Source: Enterococcus raffinosus (lineage in GTDB: Bacteria; Bacillota; Bacilli; Lactobacillales; Enterococcaceae). Taken from it: 64,000 nt of DNA. Each line of letters begins with the position of its first letter. Position 1 is the first letter of the stretch. The translations under genes and the position numbers were made by a program. The stretch is from the NCBI RefSeq assembly GCF_001886185.1, contig NZ_JXLA01000010.1:60540-124539 (forward strand). The letters run 5' to 3'. Shown here piece by piece: positions 9,901-18,652 of the stretch. The notes beneath the pieces were generated by a model, which made no database searches, was not told the origin of the DNA, and was given only the letters and a program-made list of their open reading frames with translations.

Positions 9901-11478
9901 ATCTATTCGATTGAAGATTTGGCTCAGTTAATCTATGACCTGAAGGCAATCAATCCGTATGCGAAAATTAATGTTAAGCTGGTTTCAAGTACAGGGGTTG
10001 GGACGATTGCAACAGGCGTGGTTAAAGCTGGAGCAGATGTTGTCGTAATCTCTGGCTATGATGGTGGAACAGGCGCTTCACCGCGTAATTCGATACGTGA
10101 TGCTGGACTGCCATGGGAAATGGGAGTTGCTGAGGCGCACCAAACATTAGCTATGAACAATTTACGTCAGCGGATGACACTAGAAACTGATGGCAAATTA
10201 ATGACGGGCCGCGATGTGGCGATGGCGATCTTATTAGGTGCTGAGGAATACAGCTTTGCTTCGTTAGCTTTAGTGGCGATCGGTTGTGTAATGATGCGGG
10301 TTTGCAGCTTGAACACCTGTCCAGTGGGGGTAGCGACACAAAATCCGGCGTTGCGAAAATTCTTTGTTGGCAAACCGGAACACTTAGTGAATATGATGTA
10401 TTTCATCGCAGAGGATTTACGCGAAATTATGGCGGAATTAGGCTTCAGAAGTATCGACGAGATGATCGGACACACAGAAGTTTTAGCGCCGCGCTTTATT
10501 GCGAAGGGCAAGGCAAAATCGTTAGACTTCTCAAGAATTCTATCAACAAGCGTTGGTATTGAACGGAAAACAGAAGATCCATTCAAAGAAAAACGTGAAT
10601 GGCCTGAATTGGATCATTTTGCTGAAGGTGCCATTAAAAATGGTGAGCAAGTGGTGATGACCTATCCAATCAATAATGTCAATCGAACAGTCGGTGCACG
10701 AATGGGCGGCTGGATCGCTGAGCGATTTGGAAACTACCAGCTGATGCCTGGTCAGATCAAATACACTTATACCGGTATCGCAGGTCAAAGCTTCGGCTCG
10801 TTCATCACCCAAGGCATGGAATTAAAACTCATCGGTGAAGGAAATGACTACGTGGCGAAAGGTCTTAGCGGCGGCCGTGTAATTATCGTACCGCCAAAGG
10901 ATGCAGCTTACGATGTAGAAAATTCACCAATCGTTGGGAATGTGGTCTGCTTTGGTGCAAATCGCGGAGAAGGATACTTCCGAGGGAAAGCAGGCGAACG
11001 TTTCTGTGTCCGTAATAGCGGGGCGAATGTGGTCGTCGAAGGCGTCGGTGATCATGGCTGTGAGTATATGACTGGCGGAGTTGCGGTCATCTTAGGGCCA
11101 ACTGGTCGAAACTTTGCTGCGGGAATGTCTGGCGGGGTGGCTTATGTTTATGATCCGACAGGGACTTTTGCCGATAAATGTAACTTAGAGATGGTGGATC
11201 TTTTCAAATTAGGTGAAGCTGGCGATGATGCGGTCTTGAAGGAAATGATTGAGAAGCATCTTGCCTATACTGATTCATTAAAAGCAGCTGAATTATTGAA
11301 TGATTGGGAAAATGCTCAAAAACATTTTGTCAAAGTGTACCCAAGAGAATACCACGAAATGGTTCGAGTAACAGAGGAATTAGCGAAAACAGGTCTAAAA
11401 GGTGACGAGTTAATTGAGAAAGCCTTCATCGAAGTGATCGGCGAACAAACGGTACCGGCTGGAAAGGAGCGTGGCTAG
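6988..11478 (+). CDS. gltB: Glutamate synthase, large (alpha) subunit
   Basis: A 1496-residue GOGAT large subunit (called gltA in Bacillus). The class II glutamine amidotransferase domain comes first, with its nucleophile Cys22 in DACGMGF, so a 21-residue propeptide should be removed. The central and FMN-binding synthase domains follow, with the 3Fe-4S ligands Cys1100, Cys1106 and Cys1111 and the loop GYDGGTGASP. The C-terminus is a GXGXG beta-helix. It uses glutamine ammonia and 2-oxoglutarate to make glutamate. ATG 6988 has AAAGGA nine bases upstream; an ATG at 6952 has no such site. It overlaps the ribosome-binding region of gltD. Confidence 0.97.
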   Translation: MTKQQVTAAPTMYDLSFEKDACGMGFIAQMEGTASHQLVKHALTMLERMNHRGGTGAEPETGDGAGILATIPDKFFQREAKAAGVSLPDRGQYAVGMFFLPAEEEHKNGLQQALVKEIEAAGYLVLWQRDVPFQYENCGPGAQKVMPSFVQLFIKRPLEVQTDRDFEDRLYRLRRKLEKTYHAGEMAICSLSSKTIVYKGMLHAYQVGIFYDDLQDEDFAASIAVVHSRFSTNTFPSWDRAQPFRFLAHNGEINTLRGSENWMKSHGIEVYNEEDSDSAKLENCMEYLYRNGRDIPHALMMMVPEAWSEEAGLGEEMTAFQEYNASFMAPWDGPAALCFTDGEMVGATLDRNGLRPSRYSITKDGFVQVASESGVVDFAPSNVIEKGVLGPANMILVDTINGKFYRNQEIKEKYAKAHTYKEWLAENRIELSQLAETEVQEAAVTGKELQRMWKLNGYTDEIIRGALLQMAEKGEEPVLSMGYDSPLAVLSDKPQSLFTYFKQQFAQVTNPPIDAIREQLVIGTEMFLGRDGDIRVDDAHNCQKLKIKSPVLSSADFLKIAQLNTKEQKAVTISTLYPIGNRNALEDGLEQMFKEAESAIDKGATILILSDRGAVQEKMAMPILLAVSGLHNHLVRKGKASLASLVVDSAEVCEVHHFATLIGYGASGIHPYGAYATLNDFDIENGLENYRKAAEKGIVKVMSRMGISTIAGYHGAQLFEVVGISQPVTDKYFTGTASRIGGLSLYQIEEEYLQRHSLAYGPQQNDLLASGGSFQYKADGEHHLFNPKTIYNFQQAVRAGDYQLFKHYVEQMNQEALDEPTNLRALWEFKKDRPAVKLSEVEPASKIVKRFKVGAMSYGSLSEEAHQCIAEAMNSIGAKSNSGEGGENRKRFKPQADGKNFNSKIKQVASGRFGVNAEYLMSAEELQIKMAQGAKPGEGGQLPGNKVFPWVAEIRGSTPGVRLISPPPHHDIYSIEDLAQLIYDLKAINPYAKINVKLVSSTGVGTIATGVVKAGADVVVISGYDGGTGASPRNSIRDAGLPWEMGVAEAHQTLAMNNLRQRMTLETDGKLMTGRDVAMAILLGAEEYSFASLALVAIGCVMMRVCSLNTCPVGVATQNPALRKFFVGKPEHLVNMMYFIAEDLREIMAELGFRSIDEMIGHTEVLAPRFIAKGKAKSLDFSRILSTSVGIERKTEDPFKEKREWPELDHFAEGAIKNGEQVVMTYPINNVNRTVGARMGGWIAERFGNYQLMPGQIKYTYTGIAGQSFGSFITQGMELKLIGEGNDYVAKGLSGGRVIIVPPKDAAYDVENSPIVGNVVCFGANRGEGYFRGKAGERFCVRNSGANVVVEGVGDHGCEYMTGGVAVILGPTGRNFAAGMSGGVAYVYDPTGTFADKCNLEMVDLFKLGEAGDDAVLKEMIEKHLAYTDSLKAAELLNDWENAQKHFVKVYPREYHEMVRVTEELAKTGLKGDELIEKAFIEVIGEQTVPAGKERG

Positions 11479-11479
11479 G

Positions 11480-12916
11480 ATGGCAGATCCATTTGGATTT
11501 TTAAAATACCCCCGAAAGGACAATCCTTATCGTCCAGTCGAAGAACGAATTCAAGATTGGGAAGAATTACAAACACCCCTCAATGTAGAGGAACGGAAAG
11601 AACAAGCGGCTCGTTGTATGAATTGCGGGATTCCATTTTGTCATACAGGAATTTTTTATGGCGGAAAGCGTGCGGTATCAGGGTGCCCTAACGATAACCT
11701 GATTCCTGAATGGAATGATTTTGTTTTTCGTGGCGATTTTAAGAACGCCTTTGATCGATTGGCAAAGACTAACCCACTACCAGAGATGACAGGTCGAGTA
11801 TGTCCTGCGCCATGTGAAAAATCTTGTACAGAAGGATTGAACGGTTCTGGCGTGGCGATCCATGATAATGAACGCTTCATTATCGATCATGCCTTTGAAA
11901 ATGATTGGGTCAAAGCAGATGGGCTGCCGGATGAACGGACAGATTTTAAAGTAGCGATCATTGGCTCTGGTCCGGCTGGACTTTCAGCCGCGTGGCGCTT
12001 AAATCAGCTGGGCCATCAAGTAACGGTTTATGAACGTAGTGACCGTGCCGGCGGCTTGTTGATGTATGGGATTCCCAATATGAAGTTGGATAAAGAAATC
12101 GTTCAGCGTCGAATTGATGTAATGAAGGAAGTCGGAATCACCTTTGTTTTAAATACCGAGGTTGGAACAGATATTAGTGCCCCTGACTTGCAAAAAGATT
12201 ATGATCGTGTCATTATTGCCAGCGGTGCCGGCGTGCCTCGAGACTTAAAGATCAAAGGACGTGAACTGCATGGCATTCAGTTTGCGGTAGATTATTTAAC
12301 GGAATGCACGAAAACTGTTTTACAGCAAGGAAAGAAAGTAACGGATCAGAAGTTAGCAGGCAAGCATGTGATCGTTATTGGTGGTGGAGACACAGGAAAT
12401 GACTGTATCGGATCAGCAATTCGTCAAGGTGCTGCTTCTGTCAAACAGCTGGAAATCACGCCTCAGCTACCTTCAAACCGAACACCTGATAATCCTTGGC
12501 CAGAATATTCTATGATCAATCGCCAAGGGTATGGTCAAGAAGAGGGAGCGTTGAAAAATGATGAGCTAACGACTTATAGTACCTCCACAACGTCCTTTAT
12601 CGGTGCGGAACGAGGACAGGTAATTGCGATTGAAACGACTCAGGTCGATGCACGCTTCCAGCCAATCAAGGGTACGGAGAAAACCCTGAAGGCAGATTTA
12701 GTATTGCTGGCGATGGGCTTTACTGGTGCAGAGAAAAATCTATTGGACGCCTTCGATGTTCATGAGATTTATGAAGACTATACAACAAATAATGAAAAAG
12801 TATATGTGGCAGGCGATGCTAGAAGGGGCCCTAGTCTTGTGATCTGGGGAATTCGTGAAGGACGTAAAGCTGCAGAAAACGTGGATCAGATCTTACGGTC
12901 TTTGATTCATCAATAA
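11480..12916 (+). CDS. gltD: Glutamate synthase, small (beta) subunit
   Basis: A 478-residue NADPH-oxidising subunit that passes electrons to GltB. The N-terminal region has cysteine clusters for two 4Fe-4S centres (CMNCGIPFC, CPAPCEKSC). The FAD-binding GSGPAGLSAAW motif is near residue 161 and the NADPH-binding GGGDTGNDC near 301. ATG 11480 begins one base after the gltB stop, with AAGGAG at 11464-11469; a GTG at 11471 is too close to that site. The two genes are plainly translationally coupled. Confidence 0.96.
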   Translation: MADPFGFLKYPRKDNPYRPVEERIQDWEELQTPLNVEERKEQAARCMNCGIPFCHTGIFYGGKRAVSGCPNDNLIPEWNDFVFRGDFKNAFDRLAKTNPLPEMTGRVCPAPCEKSCTEGLNGSGVAIHDNERFIIDHAFENDWVKADGLPDERTDFKVAIIGSGPAGLSAAWRLNQLGHQVTVYERSDRAGGLLMYGIPNMKLDKEIVQRRIDVMKEVGITFVLNTEVGTDISAPDLQKDYDRVIIASGAGVPRDLKIKGRELHGIQFAVDYLTECTKTVLQQGKKVTDQKLAGKHVIVIGGGDTGNDCIGSAIRQGAASVKQLEITPQLPSNRTPDNPWPEYSMINRQGYGQEEGALKNDELTTYSTSTTSFIGAERGQVIAIETTQVDARFQPIKGTEKTLKADLVLLAMGFTGAEKNLLDAFDVHEIYEDYTTNNEKVYVAGDARRGPSLVIWGIREGRKAAENVDQILRSLIHQ

Positions 12917-12946
12917 AAAAAGATGCCATTAGGCATCTTTTTTATT
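12915..12946. terminator. Bidirectional terminator, gltD / 12942-13298
   Basis: A hairpin with AAAAAAGATGCC paired to GGCATCTTTTTT. It starts within the gltD stop codon and runs into the end of the converging gene, so it can serve both strands. Confidence 0.85.
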
Positions 12947-13298
12947 TTTTTACAGGGACGATAGGAAAGGACACATCATCTAATTCATCATAGAGAGTGT
13001 CTGGCGTACCATTTTTTGTTTTAATCAATAAATGATAGCCATATTGATCTTGAATCGCTAATTTTTGTTCACTCAATTCAATCAGTTGGTAGATGATGGC
13101 TGTGCCATCTAAAATAATCGATAAGTCAGGGTAAATCGTTATGGTATGATGTTTGTGTTCTTTTGGATGAGTGAACTCCCAAGAACCGACATACCTGCTA
13201 TTAAGGTCCTTCGCTTCACGTTTGCGGACAAATTTTGAACTCACTGCAGCTACACCGAGAGATGTCGCACTGAGGAAGACGGGCCATTTCAATCTCAT
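12942..13298 (-). CDS. Small DUF4828-like protein, possibly membrane-anchored
   Basis: A 118-residue protein. A hydrophobic stretch near the N-terminus (WPVFLSATSLGVAAVSS) follows a short basic start and could be a signal anchor. The rest looks like a compact beta-rich domain (YVGSWEF, HTITIYPDLSIILDG, IIYQLIEL, KLAIQDQYGYHLLIK). It resembles the DUF4828 proteins of Lactobacillales, which have no known function. ATG 13298 has AAAGGAG upstream; a TTG three bases further out is less likely. It converges on gltD. Confidence 0.6.
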   Translation of the reverse strand: MRLKWPVFLSATSLGVAAVSSKFVRKREAKDLNSRYVGSWEFTHPKEHKHHTITIYPDLSIILDGTAIIYQLIELSEQKLAIQDQYGYHLLIKTKNGTPDTLYDELDDVSFPIVPVKK

Positions 13299-13435
13299 CA
13301 AAAAACTCCTTTCTCAACCTTACGAATACCAATAAAAAATTGCTGAATAATTTTTAAGCCAGAATCCTGATTTGAGATCGTTCTAGCTAATCGCTAGTTC
13401 TCTGAAAACACTTGAAAAAGTTGTACGAGAATACT

Positions 13436-13464
13436 TTCACACGGGCTTTGTTATACTATATAAT
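13436..13464 (+). promoter_or_regulatory. Promoter of sfsA
   Basis: TTCACA (13436-13441), a 17-bp spacer and TATAAT (13459-13464) form a near-consensus sigma-A promoter. The sfsA start is about 60 bases beyond the predicted transcription start. The rest of the 233-bp gap upstream shows nothing else that I recognise. Confidence 0.75.
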
Positions 13465-13531
13465 AAAGTCTGTCATCTTACCATCAGCCTTAAGGACTAT
13501 TTAACTTTTTTTAGAAGGATTTTGATAAAAA

Positions 13532-14263
13532 ATGAAGTATTCTGCCATTCACTTAGCTATTTTTATTGAAAGGAGCAATCGGTTTATTGCTCGCTGCCGC
13601 CTATTTGATTCAGGCGAAGAAATTGTCACCCACGTAAAAAATACTGGGCGTAGTAAAGAACTACTTGTTCCGAACGCTCTAGTAGCGGTGAACCATCAGC
13701 CGTCAGAAAAACGGAAAACGGCTTATGATTTAATCGCAGTCAAAAAGAGAGAGATGTGGATCAATATTGACTCACAAATCCCTAATGCTTTGGCAGCTGA
13801 GGGAGTTTTATCTGGAAAGATTACGTTGCCTGGATTAAAGGGGACAATTAATTATTTAAAACGGGAGTATACGTTTGAACGGTCAAAATTTGATATTTAT
13901 TTTGAAACGGATTTTCAGGAAAAAGGCTTTGTCGAGGTAAAGGGATTGACCCTTGAAAATTATAGGATCGGTGCGTTTCCTGATGCGCCAACATTACGAG
14001 GTCTGAAGCACGTAGAAGAGCTGCGTCTGGCGCAAGCCATGGGGTATCATTGCTATCTATTATTCATTGTCCAGTTTCCGAACATCCAAGCGGCGACAAT
14101 TCATCGTGTGATGCAGCCGAAACTTTATGAGGCGGTAGAAATGGCTGAAGGAGACGGAGTTCAAGTTTTAGCGTATAATTGTGACGTGGATCAAGAAACG
14201 ATTTCAATCAAACAGGCGGTTCCATTTGATTTAGAGCAAGCATTTATTGATCCTAATTTGTGA
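13532..14263 (+). CDS. sfsA: SfsA family DNA-binding / sugar-fermentation protein
   Basis: A 243-residue SfsA homologue. Family signatures include RFIARCRL near the N-terminus, the HVKNTGRSKELL segment, and the nuclease-like acidic and lysine residues FDIYFE ... FVEVKGLTLE near residues 125-150. SfsA was named from an E. coli sugar fermentation stimulation effect; the biochemical role is not settled. AGAAGGA lies 12 bases upstream of ATG 13532. It precedes the oxidoreductase gene by 94 bp. Confidence 0.88.
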   Translation: MKYSAIHLAIFIERSNRFIARCRLFDSGEEIVTHVKNTGRSKELLVPNALVAVNHQPSEKRKTAYDLIAVKKREMWINIDSQIPNALAAEGVLSGKITLPGLKGTINYLKREYTFERSKFDIYFETDFQEKGFVEVKGLTLENYRIGAFPDAPTLRGLKHVEELRLAQAMGYHCYLLFIVQFPNIQAATIHRVMQPKLYEAVEMAEGDGVQVLAYNCDVDQETISIKQAVPFDLEQAFIDPNL

Positions 14264-14357
14264 GTACACAAGGGTTAATAAGCTATCAAAAGTAAAATGT
14301 ATATGTATTTTTCAAAGCAAGAAAATTGAAAGACTCAAAAATAGGGAGGAAATAAGC

Positions 14358-15359
14358 ATGATTAATTTAGGGATTATTGGAACGAATTGGATCACGGATC
14401 AATTTGTTCAAGCTGCGCATGAGACAGGACAGTATCAACTGGCGGCTGTTTATTCACGACGACTTGAAACAGCGCAAAAATTTGGTGAAAAATATGGCGA
14501 CGTAGAGTATGCCACAGATCTTAAGACATTCTTTGACATTGAACATTTGAACACTGTGTATATTGCCTCACCAAATAGTCTGCATTTTGAACAAGCAAAG
14601 CAAGGCATCCTTGCAGGAAAAAATGTGATCGTTGAAAAACCAGCCTTCTCAACACCGCAAGAGATGGATGAAATTATCGAGTTAGCAAATCAAAAAAGAG
14701 TCTTTTTCTTTGAAGCGGCTCGTAATATCCATGAGCAATCCTTTAAAACAGTGGCAGACTTTCTTCCTTACAAAGATCGTATTATCGGTGCGGACTTTAG
14801 TTTTATGAAGTATTCTTCTCGCTACGATCAAGTGTTGGATGGACAAGAACCGAATATCTTTTCACCACACTTTTCTGGAGGCGCGTTAGCTGATTTAGGC
14901 GTTTATCCGATTTATGCGGCACTGGCTTGGTTCGGAATGCCTAAGGAAAGTATTTATTTTGGACAAAAGCTTTCGACAGGCGTTGACGGAATGGGCACCG
15001 GTATTTTACGGTATGAGAACTTTGATGTGACGATTCGAACAGGCAAAATTGGAGACAGCTTCCAACAGTCAGAAATCTATTTAACGAATGGAACGTTAGT
15101 TATGAATGCGGTGAATTCGATTAGCGAAGCTGTTTTTCATGATCGTGATCATCAGCGAAGAGAAAAACTGAACGTTCACCAATTAGAAAATCCGATGGTT
15201 GAAGAAGCTAACGTGTTTGCGCAGGTCATTCTAAACCCTACTGACCGCAAACTTGGGACGGATTATGAAGAATGGGTGGAATTAGCCAGAAATGTGAACC
15301 AAGTAATCTATGATATGCGAAAAAGTGCAGGCATTGTTTTTGATGCTGATAAGAAATAG
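14358..15359 (+). CDS. Gfo/Idh/MocA-family NAD(P)-dependent oxidoreductase
   Basis: A 333-residue enzyme with an N-terminal Rossmann fold (LGIIGTNWITDQF) and the conserved EKP motif (VIVEKPAFSTPQEM). The C-terminal alpha/beta domain contains the GGALADLGVYPIYAAL signature. Such enzymes act on sugars or inositols with NAD(P); the substrate cannot be told from sequence. ATG 14358 is preceded by GGGAGGAA. The longer in-frame start at 14247 lies inside sfsA and has no ribosome-binding site. Eight bases separate it from the helicase gene. Confidence 0.88.
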   Translation: MINLGIIGTNWITDQFVQAAHETGQYQLAAVYSRRLETAQKFGEKYGDVEYATDLKTFFDIEHLNTVYIASPNSLHFEQAKQGILAGKNVIVEKPAFSTPQEMDEIIELANQKRVFFFEAARNIHEQSFKTVADFLPYKDRIIGADFSFMKYSSRYDQVLDGQEPNIFSPHFSGGALADLGVYPIYAALAWFGMPKESIYFGQKLSTGVDGMGTGILRYENFDVTIRTGKIGDSFQQSEIYLTNGTLVMNAVNSISEAVFHDRDHQRREKLNVHQLENPMVEEANVFAQVILNPTDRKLGTDYEEWVELARNVNQVIYDMRKSAGIVFDADKK

Positions 15360-15367
15360 AGGGAATT

Positions 15368-16546
15368 ATGGATAATCAAGAGTTTGTACCATTTTTAAAG
15401 AAAAACTGGAATGAAGCAGGGTTTAAAAAAACTGCTTTGATCCAAGAAAAAGTCTTTGCTCCTATTAGCGAGGGAGAAAATCTTGTTGGAATTGCACCGA
15501 CTGGAAGCGGGAAGACCCTCGCGTATTTATTACCGTTACTTAATCGATTGGAAGCAGGAAAGGCTAGCCAAGTTTTAGTTCTGACTTCTTCTCAAGAGTT
15601 AGCTATGCAGGTAGTTGAGGTTGCACGCAAGTGGCTGGCAGGTTCTGGGATGAAAGTACAGGCTTTGATTGGCGGAGCAAACGTAAAACGTCAACAGGAA
15701 GCCTTAAAGAAAAAACCAGAATTATTGATTGGTACACCTGGACGTGTATTGGAATTAATTACAGCAAAAAAAATTAAGGCAGCTCACATTCAAACCTTGG
15801 TCTTCGATGAAGTGGATCAGCTGATCCAAGGACAGAGCCTTCAGCTCATTCAAAAAATTTTGAAAGCAAGTGATAATGAAGCGCAGCATTTGTATTTTTC
15901 TGCCACAGCCGATGCTGTATTAGAAGAGCTGAATCAATTTGAGTCGGAGTTACTTGTTGTGGATGTTTCAAAAGAGGATAAGAGTCAAGGGGATGTACAG
16001 CATTTCTATTTAGAAACTAGTGATCGAAAGAAAGTCGATCAATTACGACGTTTACTAAATCTGCCAGCCTTTTGGGGGATGATTTTCTTCAATCAATTGA
16101 ATGACATGGGAAGTGCCGAAGAGAAATTATTGTATCATGAGTTACCTGTCGCAAGTTTGGCATCTGACCAATCAAAGCTATCTCGTAAAAATGCGATTGA
16201 ACAATTCAAAAAACATCAGGCACTAGGTCTGTTGACGACAGATTTGGCAAGTCGCGGCTTAGATATTGAAGCACTGCCATTTGTAATCAATGCGGATGTT
16301 CCTTTAAGTGAAGAAAGCTATCTGCATCGTGCTGGACGCGTTGGTCGAATGGGGAATAGCGGTGTTGTAATTTCTCTGGTGACACCACAAGAAAAATCTG
16401 ATTTAACAAAAATCGCGAAGAAACTAGAAGTGAAGCTTGCACCAATCTATTTATTTGGAGGGGAGCTTTTAACGGAAGAACCCACACGACAGAGTGAACC
16501 CAAAAAGAAAAAAAGCAAAAACAAAAAAGGGAAAAGACGAAAATAA
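15368..16546 (+). CDS. Short DEAD-box RNA helicase (YfmL-like)
   Basis: A 392-residue helicase with motif I APTGSGKT near residue 45, TPGRVLEL (Ib), motif II as DEVD near residue 147, motif III SAT, and motif VI HRAGRVGRMG near residue 320. A lysine-rich tail (KKKKSKNKKGKRRK) probably helps bind RNA. The compact size and the altered motif II resemble B. subtilis YfmL, linked to ribosome assembly, rather than CshA. It probably shares a transcript with the upstream oxidoreductase. Confidence 0.87.
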   Translation: MDNQEFVPFLKKNWNEAGFKKTALIQEKVFAPISEGENLVGIAPTGSGKTLAYLLPLLNRLEAGKASQVLVLTSSQELAMQVVEVARKWLAGSGMKVQALIGGANVKRQQEALKKKPELLIGTPGRVLELITAKKIKAAHIQTLVFDEVDQLIQGQSLQLIQKILKASDNEAQHLYFSATADAVLEELNQFESELLVVDVSKEDKSQGDVQHFYLETSDRKKVDQLRRLLNLPAFWGMIFFNQLNDMGSAEEKLLYHELPVASLASDQSKLSRKNAIEQFKKHQALGLLTTDLASRGLDIEALPFVINADVPLSEESYLHRAGRVGRMGNSGVVISLVTPQEKSDLTKIAKKLEVKLAPIYLFGGELLTEEPTRQSEPKKKKSKNKKGKRRK

Positions 16547-16568
16547 GTCTTTTTCCTTTTTTTATTTT
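16523..16568 (+). terminator. Terminator after the helicase gene
   Basis: A long A/T-rich hairpin with a GAC/GTC core (about 16523-16538 with 16547-16562) and a T run. It overlaps the last codons of the helicase gene. Confidence 0.7.
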
Positions 16569-16696
16569 TTTAGGAGTATCGTTCATATGAGATTTTTTTG
16601 AATTCTTATTTGAGAAAAATTCATCTATTAGTAATTGGCGACTTGCAATTTTTTTCCTTTTTTTAGCTTAGCTTCCTTAAATTTAAGTTAGCCACC

Positions 16697-16725
16697 TTGA
16701 TAAAATAAGTTAAAATCGCTACAAT
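16697..16725 (+). promoter_or_regulatory. Promoter of tRNA-Arg
   Basis: TTGATA (16697-16702), a 17-bp spacer and TACAAT (16720-16725) place the predicted start a few bases before the mature tRNA 5' end at 16737. Confidence 0.8.
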
Positions 16726-16736
16726 AGGATAGGCAT

Positions 16737-16810
<74 letters not shown>

Positions 16811-16814
16811 TAGT

Positions 16815-16853
16815 AAAAATCCACTTAGAAAATTATTTCTAAGTGGATTTTTT
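16815..16853. terminator. Bidirectional terminator, tRNA-Arg / pepS
   Basis: A long perfect inverted repeat (about 16815-16831 with 16837-16853), with A and T tracts at its ends. It lies between the tRNA and the converging aminopeptidase gene. Confidence 0.85.
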
Positions 16854-16857
16854 GTAA

Positions 16858-18096
16858 TTAAGCCCAATCGCCATTTCTAAAAATTGGAACTTTTGAACCG
16901 TCTTTACGAATACCGTCGATATTCATTTCAGCGGAACCCACCATAAAATCAACATGGGTTTGGCTGCTGTTTAGACCGGCCTCAGCAAGTTGGGTTTTAT
17001 TCATTTCAGTACCACCCTCAACACTGAAAGGGTAAGCAGCACCAAGAGCTAAATGATTCGAAGCATTTTCATCAAAAAGCGTATTGAAGAACGTGATTCC
17101 TGATTGAGAGATTGGTGAAGGATCAGGGACCAAGGCAACTTCACCTAAATGTTTAGCGCCTTCGTCAATATCTAACAGCGATGCCAAAACATCCGTGCCT
17201 TCTTTAGCAGAAAATTCCACAACCTTACCATCTTTAAATGTAAACTTCATTTCATTTAGTGTTGTTCCGGCGTAACTTAACGGTTTAGTGCTGGTAATAA
17301 AGCCGTCAACACGATTCCGGTCAGGTGCGGTGAATACTTCTTCAGTCGGCATATTCGCCATAAACTCATTGCCGTCCGCAGCAAAACTGCCGGCGCCTTC
17401 CCAAACGTGGTTCTCAGGCAGTCCTATAACAATATCAGTCCCTGGAGCTGTGTAGTGAAGAGCATAAAACTGTTCTTTATTTAAACGCTCTGCTTGTTTT
17501 CGCATCGTCGCGTCATGCTCCTCCCAAGCCTTGACCGGATCATCTGTATAGATGCGAGTTGTTTTGAAAATCTCTTCCCAAAGTCTATCAACTTGTTCTT
17601 CACTTGAAGCAAGTTCAGGGAATACTTTTTCTGCCCAAGCTGGACTTGAAGCCGCTACGACAGTCCAGCGTAATTTATTGGATTGAGTCGCCTCCATCAC
17701 AGCCTGCAGTGCTTTTCCTCTTGCTGCTTGATAGACTGCGACACGGGTGGTATCAACCCCTAATAAAGCATCCGGATTTTGAGAAACAATACTGATACGA
17801 GTTACGCGCTTTTCGGCAAAAGTGTTGGCTTCATCAACCTTGTAGGGTGGGATTTCATTGATACGATCCTCTGCTGCATGACTTAAAAATTCTCGCTGAA
17901 CCTCGTCATCATTCCATTGGACGATGACTTCTGCAGCGCCTAATTGATAGGCCTCTTTCGTCACTAGACGGGCCAATGGCGCTTGTTCTACGCTGGCATA
18001 GACAACCACGGTATCATCCTTTTGTACGTTAACACCAACTTTTGTAATCAAATGTGCGTATTTATTTAAAAGCGTTTCAAAATTAGGTAAAACCAT
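16858..18096 (-). CDS. pepS: Aminopeptidase, M29 family (PepS/AmpS type)
   Basis: A 412-residue cytosolic metallo-aminopeptidase of the thermophilic aminopeptidase family. The metal-binding region is recognisable in the C-terminal half: GAGSFAADGNEF, the NHLALGAAYPFSVEGG segment and HVDFMVGSAEMNIDG near residue 380. It should remove N-terminal residues from peptides using two metal ions. GGAGGG precedes the ATG. It is transcribed leftward on its own, because a terminator separates it from the upstream flavodoxin gene. Confidence 0.93.
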   Translation of the reverse strand: MVLPNFETLLNKYAHLITKVGVNVQKDDTVVVYASVEQAPLARLVTKEAYQLGAAEVIVQWNDDEVQREFLSHAAEDRINEIPPYKVDEANTFAEKRVTRISIVSQNPDALLGVDTTRVAVYQAARGKALQAVMEATQSNKLRWTVVAASSPAWAEKVFPELASSEEQVDRLWEEIFKTTRIYTDDPVKAWEEHDATMRKQAERLNKEQFYALHYTAPGTDIVIGLPENHVWEGAGSFAADGNEFMANMPTEEVFTAPDRNRVDGFITSTKPLSYAGTTLNEMKFTFKDGKVVEFSAKEGTDVLASLLDIDEGAKHLGEVALVPDPSPISQSGITFFNTLFDENASNHLALGAAYPFSVEGGTEMNKTQLAEAGLNSSQTHVDFMVGSAEMNIDGIRKDGSKVPIFRNGDWA

Positions 18097-18163
18097 TTGA
18101 ATCCCTCCATTTCGTTAGTTCCATCTTAGCATTTCTTAGATTTTCATAAAAGAAAATGTGTTC

Positions 18164-18198
18164 AAAAAAAGATGCACCAGACATTACTGGCACATCTT
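18164..18198 (-). terminator. Terminator after the flavodoxin gene
   Basis: Read on the minus strand, AAGATGTGCCAG pairs imperfectly with CTGGTGCATCTT and is followed by seven T residues. It separates the flavodoxin gene from pepS. Confidence 0.75.
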
Positions 18199-18208
18199 GT
18201 TGGATTAA

Positions 18209-18652
18209 TTAGGAAGCAGCTTCAACGATTTTTTTTGCAAAAGCTTCCAAGTTTTCAATGTCTTCCTCTTCAGCAGCCATCTCAACTTTTACGCTGTCCG
18301 CACCACGAGTTGCCCCGGTTTTTGCGAAGGCAGCATCAAAATCATCAACGGATTTGCAGTATTGATCATAGAAAGTATCCCCAGAGCCGCAAACACCAAA
18401 GATTTTTCCGCTTAGATCTAATTCTTGTAGTTCTTCATAAAAGTCTACGATTTCATCAGGCAGATCCCCTTCACCGTAGGTATATGTGGCAACGACACAA
18501 ATATCCGCATCTTCAAAATCCTCTGCGTCGACTTGTGTGCATTCATCGATTTCAACGTCAAGATCTAGATTTTCGAAGGCTTCTGCGACGATGTCGGCGA
18601 TTTCTTCGGTATTTCCAGTCATGCTGGCATATACGATTTTTGCTAATGTCAA
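18209..18652 (-). CDS. Flavodoxin
   Basis: A 147-residue FMN electron carrier. The phosphate-binding loop SMTGNTEE is near residue 9, and the FMN-flanking loops TYTYGEGDLP and GSGDTFYDQYC follow. Acidic overall, as usual. I chose TTG 18652 because AAGGAGG lies 8 bases upstream and the protein then starts MTLAKIVYASMTGN, as flavodoxins do. A longer in-frame start at 18688 would place that perfect ribosome-binding site inside the gene. No redox partner gene is adjacent, so the electron acceptor is unknown. Confidence 0.92.
   Translation of the reverse strand: MTLAKIVYASMTGNTEEIADIVAEAFENLDLDVEIDECTQVDAEDFEDADICVVATYTYGEGDLPDEIVDFYEELQELDLSGKIFGVCGSGDTFYDQYCKSVDDFDAAFAKTGATRGADSVKVEMAAEEEDIENLEAFAKKIVEAAS

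Noticed and set aside
10167..10586. Long minus-strand open frame (139 codons) opposite gltB
   Set aside because: It lies wholly inside the strongly conserved FMN/Fe-S coding region, has no ribosome-binding site and no family resemblance; it is a shadow of gltB codon usage.
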